This document shows positions 16,556-26,883 of a DNA stretch of 64,000 bases, piece by piece (position 1 is the first letter of the stretch; the number at the start of each line of letters is the position of its first letter). Location of the stretch: the NCBI RefSeq assembly GCF_026248685.1, contig NZ_CP111036.1, positions 186,001-250,000 of the forward strand, in the 5' to 3' direction. This stretch comes from Haladaptatus caseinilyticus (GTDB lineage Archaea; Halobacteriota; Halobacteria; Halobacteriales; Haladaptataceae). The position numbers were made by a program, and so were the translations under genes. The notes beneath the pieces are model-generated. The model searched no databases and was not told the DNA's origin. It was given only the letters and a program-made list of their open reading frames with translations.

Positions 16556-16948
16556 ATGAAACGGCGTCGCTTCGCCGCCCTGCTTGGTCTCGCAGGTGGT
16601 CTCTCCGGCTGTATCGGTCGTCTGCCCTCCAACGGCCCCCCCGAGAATCCGGTTAGCCTCCGCGTTCGCAACTACTTCGAGCAACAGCGAACCGTCTCCG
16701 TCTCGATTCACGGGTTGGATTCCGATTCCGAGTTCGAGACGAAGTTCTCCCTGTGGCCGAGTTGGGTCGGTAACAGACGGAACGTCCTCGAGGCGGGCCG
16801 ATACGAGGTACGAGTCGAAGTAGACAACGGCATGTGGCGCGTCGCGGAGTGGAACATGTGGGGGTGTGACACCAACACGATATTGATCGATGTCGGGATG
16901 GACGGTATCGGCATCACTGCGACGTGTCAGGGTACTACTAAGGGGTGA
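16556..16948 (+). CDS. Small haloarchaeal lipoprotein of unknown function
   Basis: 130 residues. The N-terminus MKRRRFAALLGLAGGLSGC is a basic, hydrophobic leader with lipobox LSGC (Cys19). The mature part looks like a compact beta-sandwich (VSLRVRNYFEQQRTVSVSIH, then LEAGRYEVRVEVDNGMWRVA) with three further cysteines or disulphide candidates near the end (WGCDTN, ATCQG). Haloarchaea carry many such predicted surface lipoproteins, and no specific family is recognised. It is inserted on the opposite strand between aroA and aroC. Confidence 0.75.
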   Translation: MKRRRFAALLGLAGGLSGCIGRLPSNGPPENPVSLRVRNYFEQQRTVSVSIHGLDSDSEFETKFSLWPSWVGNRRNVLEAGRYEVRVEVDNGMWRVAEWNMWGCDTNTILIDVGMDGIGITATCQGTTKG

Positions 16949-16995
16949 CACAGACTATCAGATCGCTATCGTGAGATATCACATCGTCGGTGTCG

Positions 16996-18285
16996 TTACC
17001 GCTCCACTGTGGCCCCGAGGTCGTAGAGGACTTCGAAGAAGTCCGGAAACGAGACATCGACGTGTTCCGCGTCGGCGACCATCGTCGTCCCGTCCGCCAC
17101 GAGTCCGGCGACTGCAAGCGACATGACGATTCGGTGGTCGGCGTGGCCGTCAACGACCGCACCCTGTAATTCTGATTCGTCACCTCGAATCGTGAGCGTA
17201 TCCTCCTCCTCTTCGACCACCGCACCGAGGTTCGCAAGTTCGTTCGCCATCACCGCCACGCGGTCGGTTTCCTTGTATCGGACGTGTTCGCAGTTGACGA
17301 TTCGTGTTTCGCCGTCCGCGATTGCGCCGAGGACGGCGATGGTCGGGAGCAAATCGGGCGTATCCCCGACATCGACTTCGACGCCCGAGAGCGAGGAACG
17401 TCGAACCGTGAGCACACCGTCGCTTCGGTTCCAGGTCACGTTCGCACCCATCCGCTCTAACACCTCGACGATGAACGTGTCTCCTTGTGCGCTTGGATAT
17501 GCACCCTCGATTCGGACGTCTTCGTCCTCCTCCGCAGCGACCGCGCCTGCGGCGAGTAGATACGAAATGGACGAGAAATCGCCGGGAACGTGGTACTCGC
17601 CGTCAGTCGGTTCGTAGAACTGCCCGCCCGGAACGTGAAAGCGACGTCCATCCGTTTCGGCTTCGACGCCGAATTCGTCGAGCAGTTCGAGCGTGATATC
17701 CACGTACGGCGCCGATTTGAGTTCCGTTTCGAGGTCGATTTCGACGCCATCCTCGGTCAGCGCACCAGCCATCAGCAGGGCGGAGATGTACTGCGAGGAA
17801 ACGTCTCCCGGAATCGAAACCGTACCGCCCGAAACCGGCCCTTTCATCACGAGCGGTGCCGTTCCGTTTCCGCGAGTGCTCTCGGCGCGCCCACCGAGCT
17901 GTTCGATTGCCGAAAGCATCGGCCCTTGGGGACGCGAGCGAAGTGACGAGTCACCGGTAAGAACCGTCAGTCCGTCCACCAGTGCGGTCGTTCCCGAAAC
18001 GAGCCGCATCGTCGTCCCGCTGTTCGCACAGTCGATAACGTCCGCGGGCGTGTGTGGTTCCCCGGTGAACCCGTCGATTTGGATTGCCTCCCCGGTGTCG
18101 GTTACGTCGCCGCCAAAGGCCTCGACGGCCTGCATCGTGGCTTTCGTATCGGCGCTGATGAGCGGGTCGTACACCAGCGCGCCGCCGGAGTATCCCGCCG
18201 CGAGAATCGCTCGATGGGTGTAACTTTTCGACGACGGTGCCCGCGCCGTCCCCGAAAGTGACGAGTGAGTGATTTCGACGTCCAT
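16996..18285 (-). CDS. aroA: 3-phosphoshikimate 1-carboxyvinyltransferase (EPSP synthase)
   Basis: 429 residues from ATG 18285; the frame opens at 18342, but [20 protein letters not shown] is the natural start. Marks are [53 protein letters not shown] and [10 protein letters not shown], all in EPSP synthase order. It transfers enolpyruvyl from PEP to shikimate 3-phosphate, supplying AroC. A universal stress protein gene lies upstream on the same strand. Confidence 0.96.
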   Translation of the reverse strand: MDVEITHSSLSGTARAPSSKSYTHRAILAAGYSGGALVYDPLISADTKATMQAVEAFGGDVTDTGEAIQIDGFTGEPHTPADVIDCANSGTTMRLVSGTTALVDGLTVLTGDSSLRSRPQGPMLSAIEQLGGRAESTRGNGTAPLVMKGPVSGGTVSIPGDVSSQYISALLMAGALTEDGVEIDLETELKSAPYVDITLELLDEFGVEAETDGRRFHVPGGQFYEPTDGEYHVPGDFSSISYLLAAGAVAAEEDEDVRIEGAYPSAQGDTFIVEVLERMGANVTWNRSDGVLTVRRSSLSGVEVDVGDTPDLLPTIAVLGAIADGETRIVNCEHVRYKETDRVAVMANELANLGAVVEEEEDTLTIRGDESELQGAVVDGHADHRIVMSLAVAGLVADGTTMVADAEHVDVSFPDFFEVLYDLGATVER

Positions 18286-18371
18286 GTGTCTTTCGTCGTG
18301 TGGGAGGGGTAATAGAATACCGCCTCCCGAGAATATCGCCACCTATCTGAGGGTTTCCGACTGCTGATTTC

Positions 18372-18824
18372 CTATCGAACGATGGTTACGGGAATCGTCG
18401 CCCGCCCTGCGACCTGTTTCGCGGTGCTCCCGAACAGTCCTTCGTATCGTTCGGACGTTCCGCGGTGGCCGACGAAGATGGCCTCGAAGTCGTTCTCGCC
18501 GGCGTATTCCGTGATCCGTTCGACCGGTTCGCCGTACAACAATCCGGTGTCGATATCGACGCCCGCACGCTCGGCGACTGCCGACGCCTCGTCCAGCAGT
18601 TCCTGTCCACGCGTTTCGGCATCCTCGATGTTCGACAGTAGGATGTCGCGTTCTGCCTCCGCGAAACTCGTCGGTGCGGTGTCACCGGCCGTGAACTGCT
18701 GGTTCGGCACGACGATGTGAATCGCCGTGATGGTTGCCCCCGTGTCCTTTGCGAGGTTCGCGGCATACCGGAGCGCGTCCATGCTCGACGGTGACCCATC
18801 GATCGCGACTACGTATCCCCCCAT
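18372..18824 (-). CDS. Universal stress protein (UspA family)
   Basis: 150 residues, single Usp domain. The start YVVAIDGSPSSMDALRYAAN and the ATP-binding loop GHRGTSERYEGLFGSTAKQV, with G-2x-G-9x-G-S spacing, are typical of ATP-binding members. Haloarchaea carry dozens of paralogues and the specific role is unknown. It lies 86 bp upstream of aroA on the same strand. Confidence 0.92.
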   Translation of the reverse strand: MGGYVVAIDGSPSSMDALRYAANLAKDTGATITAIHIVVPNQQFTAGDTAPTSFAEAERDILLSNIEDAETRGQELLDEASAVAERAGVDIDTGLLYGEPVERITEYAGENDFEAIFVGHRGTSERYEGLFGSTAKQVAGRATIPVTIVR

Positions 18825-18984
18825 AACGATAGTAGATAGGTTTTGTAACTGGATGTGAATTTCGGCTACGAAAATGGGAAGTCGGTGCGTCTGATTACGT
18901 TAAGGCCGGGGATGGATTTCGCAGCCAGCCAACCCATCCCTCTGCATCGCAATCGCTGTATCGACACTCGACTCGCGTAGCGAC

Positions 18985-19248
18985 TCAGAATCGAGTCGTC
19001 CGCCCTGCCGCAGACCACGCGTCGGTCGGTGCATCGCGCGGCACGCGAACGGTTCGGTTCTGCAGCCGCGAAACCTTTCCGGCGAACTGCCATCGCTGGC
19101 CGTCCCAGTCCGGTTCCTCGTCGGCTTCCGCGGCGGCCCGCTGGTCTTGAAGATGCGCATTTATCGCCGCGGCTATGGCGGCGGCCTCCTCCTCGGAGGC
19201 GTCGGGGGGAATCGAGAGCTTCACGTCCTCAGAGCGGGATGTTGCCAT
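18985..19248 (-). CDS. pccX: Acyl-CoA/propionyl-CoA carboxylase small subunit (PccX-like)
   Basis: 87 residues; starts inside the 3' end of the carboxyltransferase gene (20-bp overlap). The sequence [20 protein letters not shown] followed by a Trp-containing tail ([16 protein letters not shown]) fits the small epsilon-like subunit called PccX in Haloferax, required there for propionyl-CoA carboxylase activity. The biotin carboxylase/carrier subunit is not in this window. Confidence 0.8.
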   Translation of the reverse strand: MATSRSEDVKLSIPPDASEEEAAAIAAAINAHLQDQRAAAEADEEPDWDGQRWQFAGKVSRLQNRTVRVPRDAPTDAWSAAGRTTRF

Positions 19249-20779
19249 GTTTCTTTTCGGGTTGCGAGGTTCGCTTGCTCAGCAGCATTTCGAGGTCGTC
19301 GATGAGTCGTGGGCGGGTGTCCTTCGGTTCGATAACGTCGTCAACGAACCCGCGGTTCGCCGCGGTGTAGGGGTTGGCGAACTGCTCGCGGTACTCGTCG
19401 ATGAGTTCCTCACGACGTGCTTCTGGATCGTCTGCCTCCGCGAGTTCCGAACTGTAGAGGACGTTGACCGCGCCCTGTGGACCCATCACCGCGATCTCGG
19501 CGGTCGGCCACGCGTAGTTCACGTCCGCGCCGATGTGCTTCGAGGACATCACGTCGTATGCCCCGCCGTACGCTTTCCGGGTGATGACGGTGAGAAGCGG
19601 AACTGTCGCCTCCGAGAAGGCGTAGAGCAACTTCGCACCGTGACGGATGATACCACCGTGTTCCTGGTCGGTGCCGGGCATGAAGCCGGGCACGTCCACG
19701 AACGTCAGAATCGGGATGTTGAACGAATCACAGAAGCGGACGAACCGTGACCCTTTCTCGGACGATTCGATGTCGAGCGTCCCCGCGTTGACGCGCGGTT
19801 GATTCGCCACGATGCCGACAGAACGCCCGTCGAGGCGGGCGAACCCGACGACGATATTCTTCGCGTAGCCTTCCTGCACCTCGAAGAAGGAATCCTCGTC
19901 CACGACGCCCCCGATGACTTTGGTGATGTCGTACGGTTTCCGTGGCTGGTCGGGGACGACCGATTCCAACGCTTCGTCGCGTCGTTCGGGGTCGTCCCAC
20001 GGTTCGACGCGCGGTGGGTCTTCGACGTTGTTCTGTGGGAGGTAGGACAACAGTCGCCGGATGTCGTCCAATGCTTCCTCCTCGCTGTCCTCGGCGAAAT
20101 GTGCGACCCCGCTTTCGCTGGTGTGGGCCTTCGCGCCGCCGAGTTCCTCGAACGTGACCTCCTCGCCCGTGACCGTCTCGATGACGTCGGGACCGGTGAT
20201 GAACATGTGGCTGGTGTCCTTCACCATGAAGATGAAGTCCGTGATAGCGGGCGAGTACACCGCGCCACCAGCACACGGTCCCATGATGGCCGAAATCTGC
20301 GGGATGACGCCGGAGGCCTGCTGGTTGCGGTGGAAGATGTCCGCGTAGCCTGCGAGCGAGGCGACACCTTCCTGGATCCGCGCCCCGGCCGAATCGTTCA
20401 GTCCGATGATGGGCGCGCCGACTTCCATCGCCTTGTCCATCACTTTGGTCACCTTCTCGGCGAACACTTCGCCGAGCGACCCTCCGAAGACGGTGAAGTC
20501 GTGGGCGAAGACGAACACCTTTCGACCGTTTACTTCGCCGTATCCCGTCACGACGCCGTCACCGGGAATCTGTTTTTCCTCCATGCCGAAGTTGTGGCTT
20601 CGGTGGGTTCGCAGTTGGTCGAACTCGTTGAAGGTATCGTCGTCGAGGAAGTAATCGATGCGCTCGCGCGCCGTCATTTTCCCCTTCTCGTGTTGTTTTT
20701 CGATTCGGTCCTCACCGCCGCCTTTTTCGGCTTCGCTGCGCTTTTCGCGCAGTTCGTCGATGCGCTCGTCCATCGTCAT
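19229..20779 (-). CDS. pccB: Acyl-CoA carboxylase carboxyltransferase subunit (PccB-like)
   Basis: 516 residues from ATG 20779 ([20 protein letters not shown]). Typical of Pcc[59 protein letters not shown] and [20 protein letters not shown]. It transfers the carboxyl group from carboxybiotin to propionyl- or acetyl-CoA, feeding methylmalonyl-CoA or malonyl-CoA routes. Translationally coupled to pccX by overlap. An in-frame ATG two codons downstream (20773) is an alternative start. Confidence 0.93.
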   Translation of the reverse strand: MTMDERIDELREKRSEAEKGGGEDRIEKQHEKGKMTARERIDYFLDDDTFNEFDQLRTHRSHNFGMEEKQIPGDGVVTGYGEVNGRKVFVFAHDFTVFGGSLGEVFAEKVTKVMDKAMEVGAPIIGLNDSAGARIQEGVASLAGYADIFHRNQQASGVIPQISAIMGPCAGGAVYSPAITDFIFMVKDTSHMFITGPDVIETVTGEEVTFEELGGAKAHTSESGVAHFAEDSEEEALDDIRRLLSYLPQNNVEDPPRVEPWDDPERRDEALESVVPDQPRKPYDITKVIGGVVDEDSFFEVQEGYAKNIVVGFARLDGRSVGIVANQPRVNAGTLDIESSEKGSRFVRFCDSFNIPILTFVDVPGFMPGTDQEHGGIIRHGAKLLYAFSEATVPLLTVITRKAYGGAYDVMSSKHIGADVNYAWPTAEIAVMGPQGAVNVLYSSELAEADDPEARREELIDEYREQFANPYTAANRGFVDDVIEPKDTRPRLIDDLEMLLSKRTSQPEKKHGNIPL

Positions 20780-20886
20780 TGCCGAACACCTGGACGCATT
20801 GTCATTGCGCGTTTGCAGTACGACTGGGCGCAAAAGGTTTCCGTACTACGACGGAAAACGGGATGGGTCGCCTCGGGTTCTATCTA

Positions 20887-22206
20887 CTATAGCGCGTAGA
20901 GGTTCACCGCGAGGGTCACCAGCAAAAAGAGGGGCAGTATCGTCCGAACGCTCCATAGCCACGGCGTTCCGAGTGCGCGGGCGACTCCACCCGCGCCGGA
21001 GTCGAACTCCGCCAGTGCGTCCGCGCCGAGCACCCACCCAGTGAAGATGAGGAATCCGGCGAGACCCGCGGTCAGCATCAAGTCGACGAGCGTCCCCGCG
21101 ACGAACCCGAAAATGCCGGGGTTGAACGCACAGACAGCGCCCGTGACGAGGACGAGTCCGGTCAGCCCCACCGTCGCGTTCCGCCGCGAAACATCGTGTT
21201 CGTCCACGAGGTACGCGACAGGGATTTCCAACATGCTGATGGAACTCGACAGCGCGGCGAACAGGATAGCGCCGAAGAAGCCGACAGCAACGATTTCTCC
21301 GTAGGGTACCTGCTGAAACGCTCCTGCGACACTGACGAACAGTGCACCCGGACCGCCACCGGATGCAGTGTCGCTGAGACCTCCCTGAAACGCGAACAGG
21401 AGGGGAAACACGACGAGACCGGCCAGGACACCGACGCCGGTGTTGAGCACAGAAATGGTGCTCCCGTCGAACGCGAGGCTGTTGTCCTCGCCGAGATACG
21501 AGGCGTATGTTATCATCGTACCAACGCCGAGCGAAAGGGTGAACAGTGCTTGTCCGGCGGCGGCCCGGAGCATGTCGATAGGGTTCCGCTTGATCGGCGT
21601 CGGATCGAAGTCGAGATAGAACGACAGGCCCGCACCAGCACCGGGTTGGGTGACTGCCCACCCTGCCAGCACCGCAAGCAGGACGACGATGAGCGGCATC
21701 ATCACTTTCGTCGCTTTCTCGATACCGCCGCGAACGCCGCCGAGGACGACGAGAGCGGTTAGCGCGAGAAACGCGATTTGGAACGCCGCGGCCTCCCGAC
21801 CGAAGCTGATCGCGTCGAAGTACGCGCCGGGTTCGGCGAAGTACGACCCGGTGAAGCTCGCGACGAAGTAGCGAACGATCCATCCGCCAACGACGCTGTA
21901 AAACGATAACAGAACGAGCCCGGTTACGACCCCGAACAGGCCGACGTATCCCCACGACTTCGTTCCCGGCGCGAGGCGGGCAAGCGCGCCCGCAGGATTT
22001 CGTTTTGCGCGTCGTCCGATGACGAACTCCGCGAGCAGGCCGGGGACACCGACCAACAAGACGATACACAGATAGACGACGAGAAAGGCGCTCCCACCGT
22101 ATTCGGCGGTCATCCACGGGAAACGCCATACGTTCCCGAGTCCGACCGCGCTTCCGACGGCGGCGAGGATGAACCCCACTCGACTCGTCCACGATTCACG
22201 TGCCAT
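20887..22206 (-). CDS. NSS-family sodium-dependent transporter (copy 1)
   Basis: 439 residues, about 11-12 hydrophobic segments. TM1 carries the neurotransmitter:sodium symporter signature GSAVGLGNVWRFPWM, including Na+-site residues. TM6 region LFTLSLGVGTMITYASYLGE is also typical. The substrate is probably an amino acid or related compound, by family only. Next to a second NSS gene at 22489 on the same strand, separated by about 280 bp, so these are tandem but probably separate transcripts. Start ATG 22206 (MARESWTSRVGFILAA). Confidence 0.9.
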   Translation of the reverse strand: MARESWTSRVGFILAAVGSAVGLGNVWRFPWMTAEYGGSAFLVVYLCIVLLVGVPGLLAEFVIGRRAKRNPAGALARLAPGTKSWGYVGLFGVVTGLVLLSFYSVVGGWIVRYFVASFTGSYFAEPGAYFDAISFGREAAAFQIAFLALTALVVLGGVRGGIEKATKVMMPLIVVLLAVLAGWAVTQPGAGAGLSFYLDFDPTPIKRNPIDMLRAAAGQALFTLSLGVGTMITYASYLGEDNSLAFDGSTISVLNTGVGVLAGLVVFPLLFAFQGGLSDTASGGGPGALFVSVAGAFQQVPYGEIVAVGFFGAILFAALSSSISMLEIPVAYLVDEHDVSRRNATVGLTGLVLVTGAVCAFNPGIFGFVAGTLVDLMLTAGLAGFLIFTGWVLGADALAEFDSGAGGVARALGTPWLWSVRTILPLFLLVTLAVNLYAL

Positions 22207-22488
22207 TGCTATGCACTCGCCCGCCGACGGGTTATGAGAGTTTCGAGATTAGAAACGATCAAACTGTTGCAAACAAGCTCGATGAGGGGTAAAACACGGA
22301 TTTTTGAGACCGGTTTAGTGCGAAATAGGCTTGGGAGGTTACGATCCTTCAGAAGAAAGCCCCGCTATTTAAGTACGGGGCGATAACCCGACAGTTCCGT
22401 CCCGATCGATGGTTAGCAAACGCGGGGCCTTGTGTGAAGGGGAGGGTGACAAAAAACGACGATCGCGTGCGGTCGATTCGCTGAACGC

Positions 22489-23793
22489 CTACAGGAACGT
22501 CTGGATACTCAGCCAGAGCGTTCCGAGGACGGCGACGAAAACGACGGTTCTGATGTGCCAGAGCCATACCGGGCCGATGTTGCTGGCATTGCCGAGTCCG
22601 CGACGGAGTTCTCGGACGGAACCGCCACCGTAAATCCACCCGACGAAGAGGATAGTGAGGACGACGCCGAGCGGAAGCAGGATGTTCGACGCGATGTTGT
22701 CGAAGAAGGTGAACGTCTCGAGGCTGAGTGCCGAAGGGACGCCCAGCGCGAACACCAAGGTTCCGATTCCGACCGTGAGAATCGGACGGCTCACGTCGAA
22801 GTTGTCAACGAAGTACGACACGACGACTTCGAGGAGGCTGATGGCCGACGAGAGTGCCGCGATGAGAAGCACGACGAAGAACACGAAGCCGATGATTCCG
22901 CCCGCTGGCAGCGTACCGAACGCCTCCGCGAGGGTGACGAACACCGCACCTGCACCGGCATCACCGGGTTCGATGCTCTGTGCGAACAGAAGCGGGAACA
23001 CGACGAATCCGGCGAGAACGCCGACGAAGGTGTTTAGCGCGGCGATACTGATGCCGTCGCTGATGAGGTTGTCGTCGCCATCCAAGTAGGACGCGTAGGT
23101 CACCATCGCACCCATACCGAGCGAGAGCGAGAACAGCGCCTGCCCCACCGCGTCCGGGATGATCGTCTGATAGTTGTTCACGATAACGCTGAAGTCGGGA
23201 TTGAGGAAGTACTGGTAGCCTGCACCGGCCCCCTCGAGGGTGAACGCCCACGCAGCCATCCCCATCATCAGGATGGCGATCGCGGGAACCATGATTTTGG
23301 TGCCGACTTCGATACCTTTCTCGACACCTGCGGCGACGATACCGACGACGAAGAGCATGAAGATGGCATGGAACAGGATCGTCCCGTTTCCTGATGCGAT
23401 CTGACCGAAATACGTGCCGGGGTCACCGAAGTACGCACCGGTCAGGCTTCCGATGACGTACTGGATAACCCAGCCACCGACGACGCTGTAGTACGAGAGC
23501 AGCCAAAATCCGGTGAACAGGCCGAGTATTCCGATGAGGGCCGCACCGGGACCACCAAGGTTTCGGAACGCATCGACGACGTTCTTCTTCGTTTCACGAC
23601 CCACGACGAACTCCGCGAGGATCGCGGGCAGTCCGATGAGGACCGCGGCGATCAGGTACACGACGAGGAACGCCGCACCGCCGTTTTCAGCCGCCATGTA
23701 CGGGAATCGCCAGATGTTTCCGAGGCCGACTGCGCTACCGACAGCGGCCAGGATGAAACCCAACCGGGATGTCCACGTTTCTCTTTGTGACAT
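22489..23793 (-). CDS. NSS-family sodium-dependent transporter (copy 2)
   Basis: 434 residues from ATG 23793 (MSQRETWTSRLGFILAAVGS); a start five codons upstream is possible. Signature GSAVGLGNIWRFPYM in TM1 and LFSLSLGMGAMVTYASYLDG in TM6. Clearly paralogous to the 20887 gene but diverged in the C-terminal half. Couples Na+ entry to amino acid uptake by family knowledge; substrate not inferable. The sequence upstream is A/T-rich, with a plausible promoter near 23820. Confidence 0.9.
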   Translation of the reverse strand: MSQRETWTSRLGFILAAVGSAVGLGNIWRFPYMAAENGGAAFLVVYLIAAVLIGLPAILAEFVVGRETKKNVVDAFRNLGGPGAALIGILGLFTGFWLLSYYSVVGGWVIQYVIGSLTGAYFGDPGTYFGQIASGNGTILFHAIFMLFVVGIVAAGVEKGIEVGTKIMVPAIAILMMGMAAWAFTLEGAGAGYQYFLNPDFSVIVNNYQTIIPDAVGQALFSLSLGMGAMVTYASYLDGDDNLISDGISIAALNTFVGVLAGFVVFPLLFAQSIEPGDAGAGAVFVTLAEAFGTLPAGGIIGFVFFVVLLIAALSSAISLLEVVVSYFVDNFDVSRPILTVGIGTLVFALGVPSALSLETFTFFDNIASNILLPLGVVLTILFVGWIYGGGSVRELRRGLGNASNIGPVWLWHIRTVVFVAVLGTLWLSIQTFL

Positions 23794-24006
23794 GCTTGTA
23801 CGTGGCATTCTAAATTCTTAGTTATAAGCTGACCGGTGTGTATTAACCGCATGAACGTCCCAATATAGATTGTCTAAAAGACGATGTAAAAAATATCATT
23901 AGGCAATCTCTGCCGGAAATCCGAATTCGTGTCATCCGATAGCGAACCCCGATGTGGCGATTATTTTGCCGTTATCTCATAGTACACTATCACGTTCCGG
24001 ACAAAA

Positions 24007-24711
24007 TCATGCCTCACCATACACCGGAACCGCCGCCCCACTGGTCACGCTCGTCGCATCGCTACAGAGGACGCAGATGACCTCGGCGATGTCCGCAGGG
24101 GCGACCCACTTTTCGTGGTCGGCATCGGGCATCATCTCCCGGTTCGCGGGCGTGTCGATGACGCTCGGCATGACGGCATTGGCACGGACGACACCCGTGT
24201 TTTCCTCGGCTATCGACTCGATGAGCAATCGAACGCCTGCCTTCGACGCACGGTAGAGTGCGTCCCCTTCGCCCCCTTCGAGTGACGAGCGCGCGCTGAC
24301 GCCGACGATTGCCCCGTCGCGGTCCTGGAGGTGTGGCAGGGCGTGTTTGGACGCGAGAAACGCCGTTTTCAGGTTCACGTCGAACAGCAAATCGAACGTG
24401 TCGGCGTCGGTTTCCTCGACCGGCGACCCGCCCTTCCACGTTCCCGCGATGGTGGCGAGATGATCGATGCCACCGTGGTCGTCCACGATTTCGGCGATTA
24501 CCGATTCGACTTCGGATTCGTCCGTGAAATCGCCCTGATAGAAGTGGACTCGGCCGTCGTCCGGGAACGTGTCGTCGTCCGGTTCGACCACGTCTGTCGC
24601 GCAGACCGTCGCGCCTGCGTCTGCGAAGGCCGTACAGACTGCACGTCCGAGCGCACCGCTCGCCCCCGTGACGAGGGCAACGTCGTCGGTGAAATCGAAT
24701 TCGACGTTCAT
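24007..24711 (-). CDS. Short-chain dehydrogenase/reductase
   Basis: 234 residues from ATG 24711 (MNVEFDFTDDVALVTGASGA). The Rossmann motif is TGASGALG, the NNAG-like strand is replaced by LATIAGTWKGG, the catalytic Ser lies in VSARSSLEG and the catalytic Tyr/Lys in YRASK. The family reduces or oxidises a hydroxyl/keto group with NAD(P)H; the acidic residue after the second strand (CATDVVEPDD) favours NAD. Substrate unknown. Same strand as the quinone oxidoreductase at 24897, about 185 bp apart. Confidence 0.88.
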   Translation of the reverse strand: MNVEFDFTDDVALVTGASGALGRAVCTAFADAGATVCATDVVEPDDDTFPDDGRVHFYQGDFTDESEVESVIAEIVDDHGGIDHLATIAGTWKGGSPVEETDADTFDLLFDVNLKTAFLASKHALPHLQDRDGAIVGVSARSSLEGGEGDALYRASKAGVRLLIESIAEENTGVVRANAVMPSVIDTPANREMMPDADHEKWVAPADIAEVICVLCSDATSVTSGAAVPVYGEA

Positions 24712-24896
24712 GACTAGTGTGATGGCTTCGAACACCTTAAAATCGGATGAGGATACGAAGTCCACGTTCGATTTTTCCGCAGGTAACGACCGGGACAATG
24801 TATAATGTCGATAGCGACTGGGAACCGTATTCCGGTATCCGAAACATCCCCGTTCGACCGCCTCCGCTCAGGAACCTCAAACCACAAAATCGGCCC

Positions 24897-25853
24897 CTAC
24901 GGCTCCACGACCAGCTTTCCGAGGAAGCTCTCGTCCACGACGTCCCGCTGTGCGTCGGCGACCTCCTCGAGCGAGTACACCCCGGCAATTTCGGGGGCGA
25001 TTTCCCCGTCAGCGACCAACCGTGCCAGACGATCCAACACCGTCGAAATATCCGGGGTGTTGAACATGCTCATCAGCGTGATGGACAGTTCCTTGGAGCG
25101 CGCCCCGGAGATGTCGTCGAACCCTGCCGCAGAACCTTCGTTCCCGATGCCGATCACGCGAGCGCCGAGTTTCGCCACGTCGGCGTCGATCTGAAGATAG
25201 TCGTCCAACCGATGATCGAGGATGACATCCGGTTCGCCCTCTTCGCGGACTGCGTCCACGAGGTCGTCGCGGGCGTAGTCGAGGACGGTTCGTGCCCCGA
25301 GAGCATCGAGGCGGTCGTGATAGCTCTCGCTCGCGGTGGTCGTTACCCGTGCGCCAGTCGCGCTGGCCAACTGCACCGCGACGTGGCCGACGCCCCCGCT
25401 CCCGCCGTGGACGAGACATGTTTCGCCCGGTTCGAGTCCGGCATGGTCGATGAGGGCGCGCCAGGCCGTCACGCCGACGAGAGCGACCGCCGCGCCCTCA
25501 TCGAATGCGACACCGTCGGGCAGACGAGCCACTTTATCGAGGGGCGCCGTAAGGTACTCCGCGCAGGTACCCTGTCGGTCGTTCCCGAGGCCGGTACCGA
25601 ACACACGGTCGCCGCGCTCGAACGCCTCGACATCCGCGCCGACGGCTTCGACCACTCCCGCGAAGTCCGACCCAGGTATCCACGGGAGGTCGCCGGGTGG
25701 GTACGAACCTTCGCGGAAATAGGTGTCCACGGGGTTTATTCCGGCGGCGCGAACCGCCACCAGCAGTTCGTCGTCGTCCGGTTCCGGTCGGTCGATGTCG
25801 TCAACTCGAAGTACCTCCGGTCCGCCGTGTTCGTGGTATCGAACGGCACGCAT
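24897..25853 (-). CDS. Quinone oxidoreductase-like MDR enzyme (zinc-free)
   Basis: 318 residues from ATG 25853 (MRAVRYHEHGGPEVLRVDDI). Features are AAGINPVDTYFREGSYPP, IPGSDFAGVVEAVGADVEAF, and the NADPH-binding HGGSGGVGHVAVQLASATGA. The structural and catalytic zinc ligands of alcohol dehydrogenases are absent, as in zeta-crystallin-type NADPH:quinone reductases. A small CxxC protein gene starts divergently at 25907. Confidence 0.9.
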   Translation of the reverse strand: MRAVRYHEHGGPEVLRVDDIDRPEPDDDELLVAVRAAGINPVDTYFREGSYPPGDLPWIPGSDFAGVVEAVGADVEAFERGDRVFGTGLGNDRQGTCAEYLTAPLDKVARLPDGVAFDEGAAVALVGVTAWRALIDHAGLEPGETCLVHGGSGGVGHVAVQLASATGARVTTTASESYHDRLDALGARTVLDYARDDLVDAVREEGEPDVILDHRLDDYLQIDADVAKLGARVIGIGNEGSAAGFDDISGARSKELSITLMSMFNTPDISTVLDRLARLVADGEIAPEIAGVYSLEEVADAQRDVVDESFLGKLVVEP

Positions 25854-25906
25854 GGCTGAATTCACGGGAAGCGGGAAAATAAGTCCGTGGGGATCGAAAT
25901 CGGTGT

Positions 25907-26086
25907 ATGCCAACCTGCCCCGATTGCGACGTGTCGATGGACGCAGTGGATCACCAGACGTTCGGCGAGGAACGGATCCAAATCAAGCCGTCGGGCGGCG
26001 TGCTGAGCAGCCTCGGTCTCAAAGTGGAGTATCTGAACGCGTATCTCTGTCCCGACTGCCGACTGGTTCGTTTTTATGCCGATTGA
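25907..26086 (+). CDS. Small double-CxxC (zinc-ribbon-like) protein
   Basis: 59 residues. CPDC at residues 4-7 and CPDC near residues 48-51 (YLCPDCRLVRFYAD) form a complete two-knuckle zinc site, with a short beta-rich middle (RIQIKPSGGVLSSLGLKVEY). The spacing and hydrophobic C-terminus resemble small haloarchaeal zinc-finger proteins. The ATG is 54 bp from the divergent reductase start. Its 3' end overlaps the convergent TIM-barrel gene by 13 bp. Confidence 0.75.
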   Translation: MPTCPDCDVSMDAVDHQTFGEERIQIKPSGGVLSSLGLKVEYLNAYLCPDCRLVRFYAD

Positions 26087-26883
26087 GCTTTGTCCTCGCC
26101 GAGATAGCCGTCCAATTTGCGCTTGCTGAGTTCGAGATAGTCGAAATCGAAGGAGTACACCTCAACGGAGACGGTTCCGGACCAGCCGTCCCGAACCGGT
26201 TCGAGCGCGATATCGAAATCGAGCGTTCCGGACCCCGTCGGGACGTGTTCGTCCGTCGGGCCGCGAGCGTCGTTGACGTGGATATGTGAGATTCGGTTCC
26301 GGTGGTCGTCCAGAAACGCTGCGATGTCCTCGGCATCCATCCCGTCCACACGTGCGTGACCCGTATCGAACGTCATTGCGGCGTTCGTCTCCGAGAAAAT
26401 CCGGTCGAAATCGCGTACCGTAAACAGGATTCCGGGGAGGTTCTCGACGCAGATTTCCACGCCGTGCTCGTCACCGAACGAATCGAGTTCACGTATCGCC
26501 GACAACAGGTGTGGTTCTACATCCTCGACGGTCCACTCGGGTGGAGTGGCGTGGGAACTCGCGTGGAGAACCGCCTTTTCGGCACCCATTACTTCGGCGG
26601 TTTCGATACACGCCTTCTGTTCCTCGCGAGACGCTTCACGGATGCCCGCTCGGGGAGAACCGATTTCGATGTCCACGAACGGTAAATGAACCAGCAGGTC
26701 GATTCCTTCCGCGTCCGCCAGCGATCGAACCGCTCCGGGGTCGAGTTTCGTTCGCTCGGTCGCACCGTCCATGTACAGTTCCGCAAAATCGAAACCGAGG
26801 TTCGACCCCTGCTCGATGGCCTCCTTCCACGACACTTCCCCGGTATGGGTTTGGGTTACGAACCCCGTCCGTACCTCGCTCAC
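26074..26883 (-). CDS. Xylose-isomerase-like TIM-barrel protein
   Basis: 269 residues, AP endonuclease 2/sugar isomerase fold. Candidate metal ligands occur in barrel order: HASSHATPPEW, ICVENLPG, MTFDTGHARVDG, SHIHVNDARGPTD and VSVEVYSFD. The start overlaps the stop of the nucleotidyltransferase-HAD fusion by 4 bp (ATGA), so translation is coupled, which suggests a role in the same pathway, perhaps sugar or polyol epimerisation. The reaction is not inferable. Family members range from endonuclease IV to sugar-phosphate isomerases; the lack of the full endonuclease IV zinc set favours a sugar enzyme. Confidence 0.8.
   Translation of the reverse strand: MSEVRTGFVTQTHTGEVSWKEAIEQGSNLGFDFAELYMDGATERTKLDPGAVRSLADAEGIDLLVHLPFVDIEIGSPRAGIREASREEQKACIETAEVMGAEKAVLHASSHATPPEWTVEDVEPHLLSAIRELDSFGDEHGVEICVENLPGILFTVRDFDRIFSETNAAMTFDTGHARVDGMDAEDIAAFLDDHRNRISHIHVNDARGPTDEHVPTGSGTLDFDIALEPVRDGWSGTVSVEVYSFDFDYLELSKRKLDGYLGEDKAQSA

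Noticed and set aside
16541-16556. GTG 16541 as the start of the lipoprotein
   Set aside because: It would add five residues before a clean lipoprotein leader, and the TATA box spacing favours a transcript beginning near ATG 16556.
20846-22192. A 448-codon Arg-rich frame on the same strand as the NSS transporter
   Set aside because: Arg/Pro-rich composition typical of shadow frames, and it overlaps a clear membrane transporter entirely.
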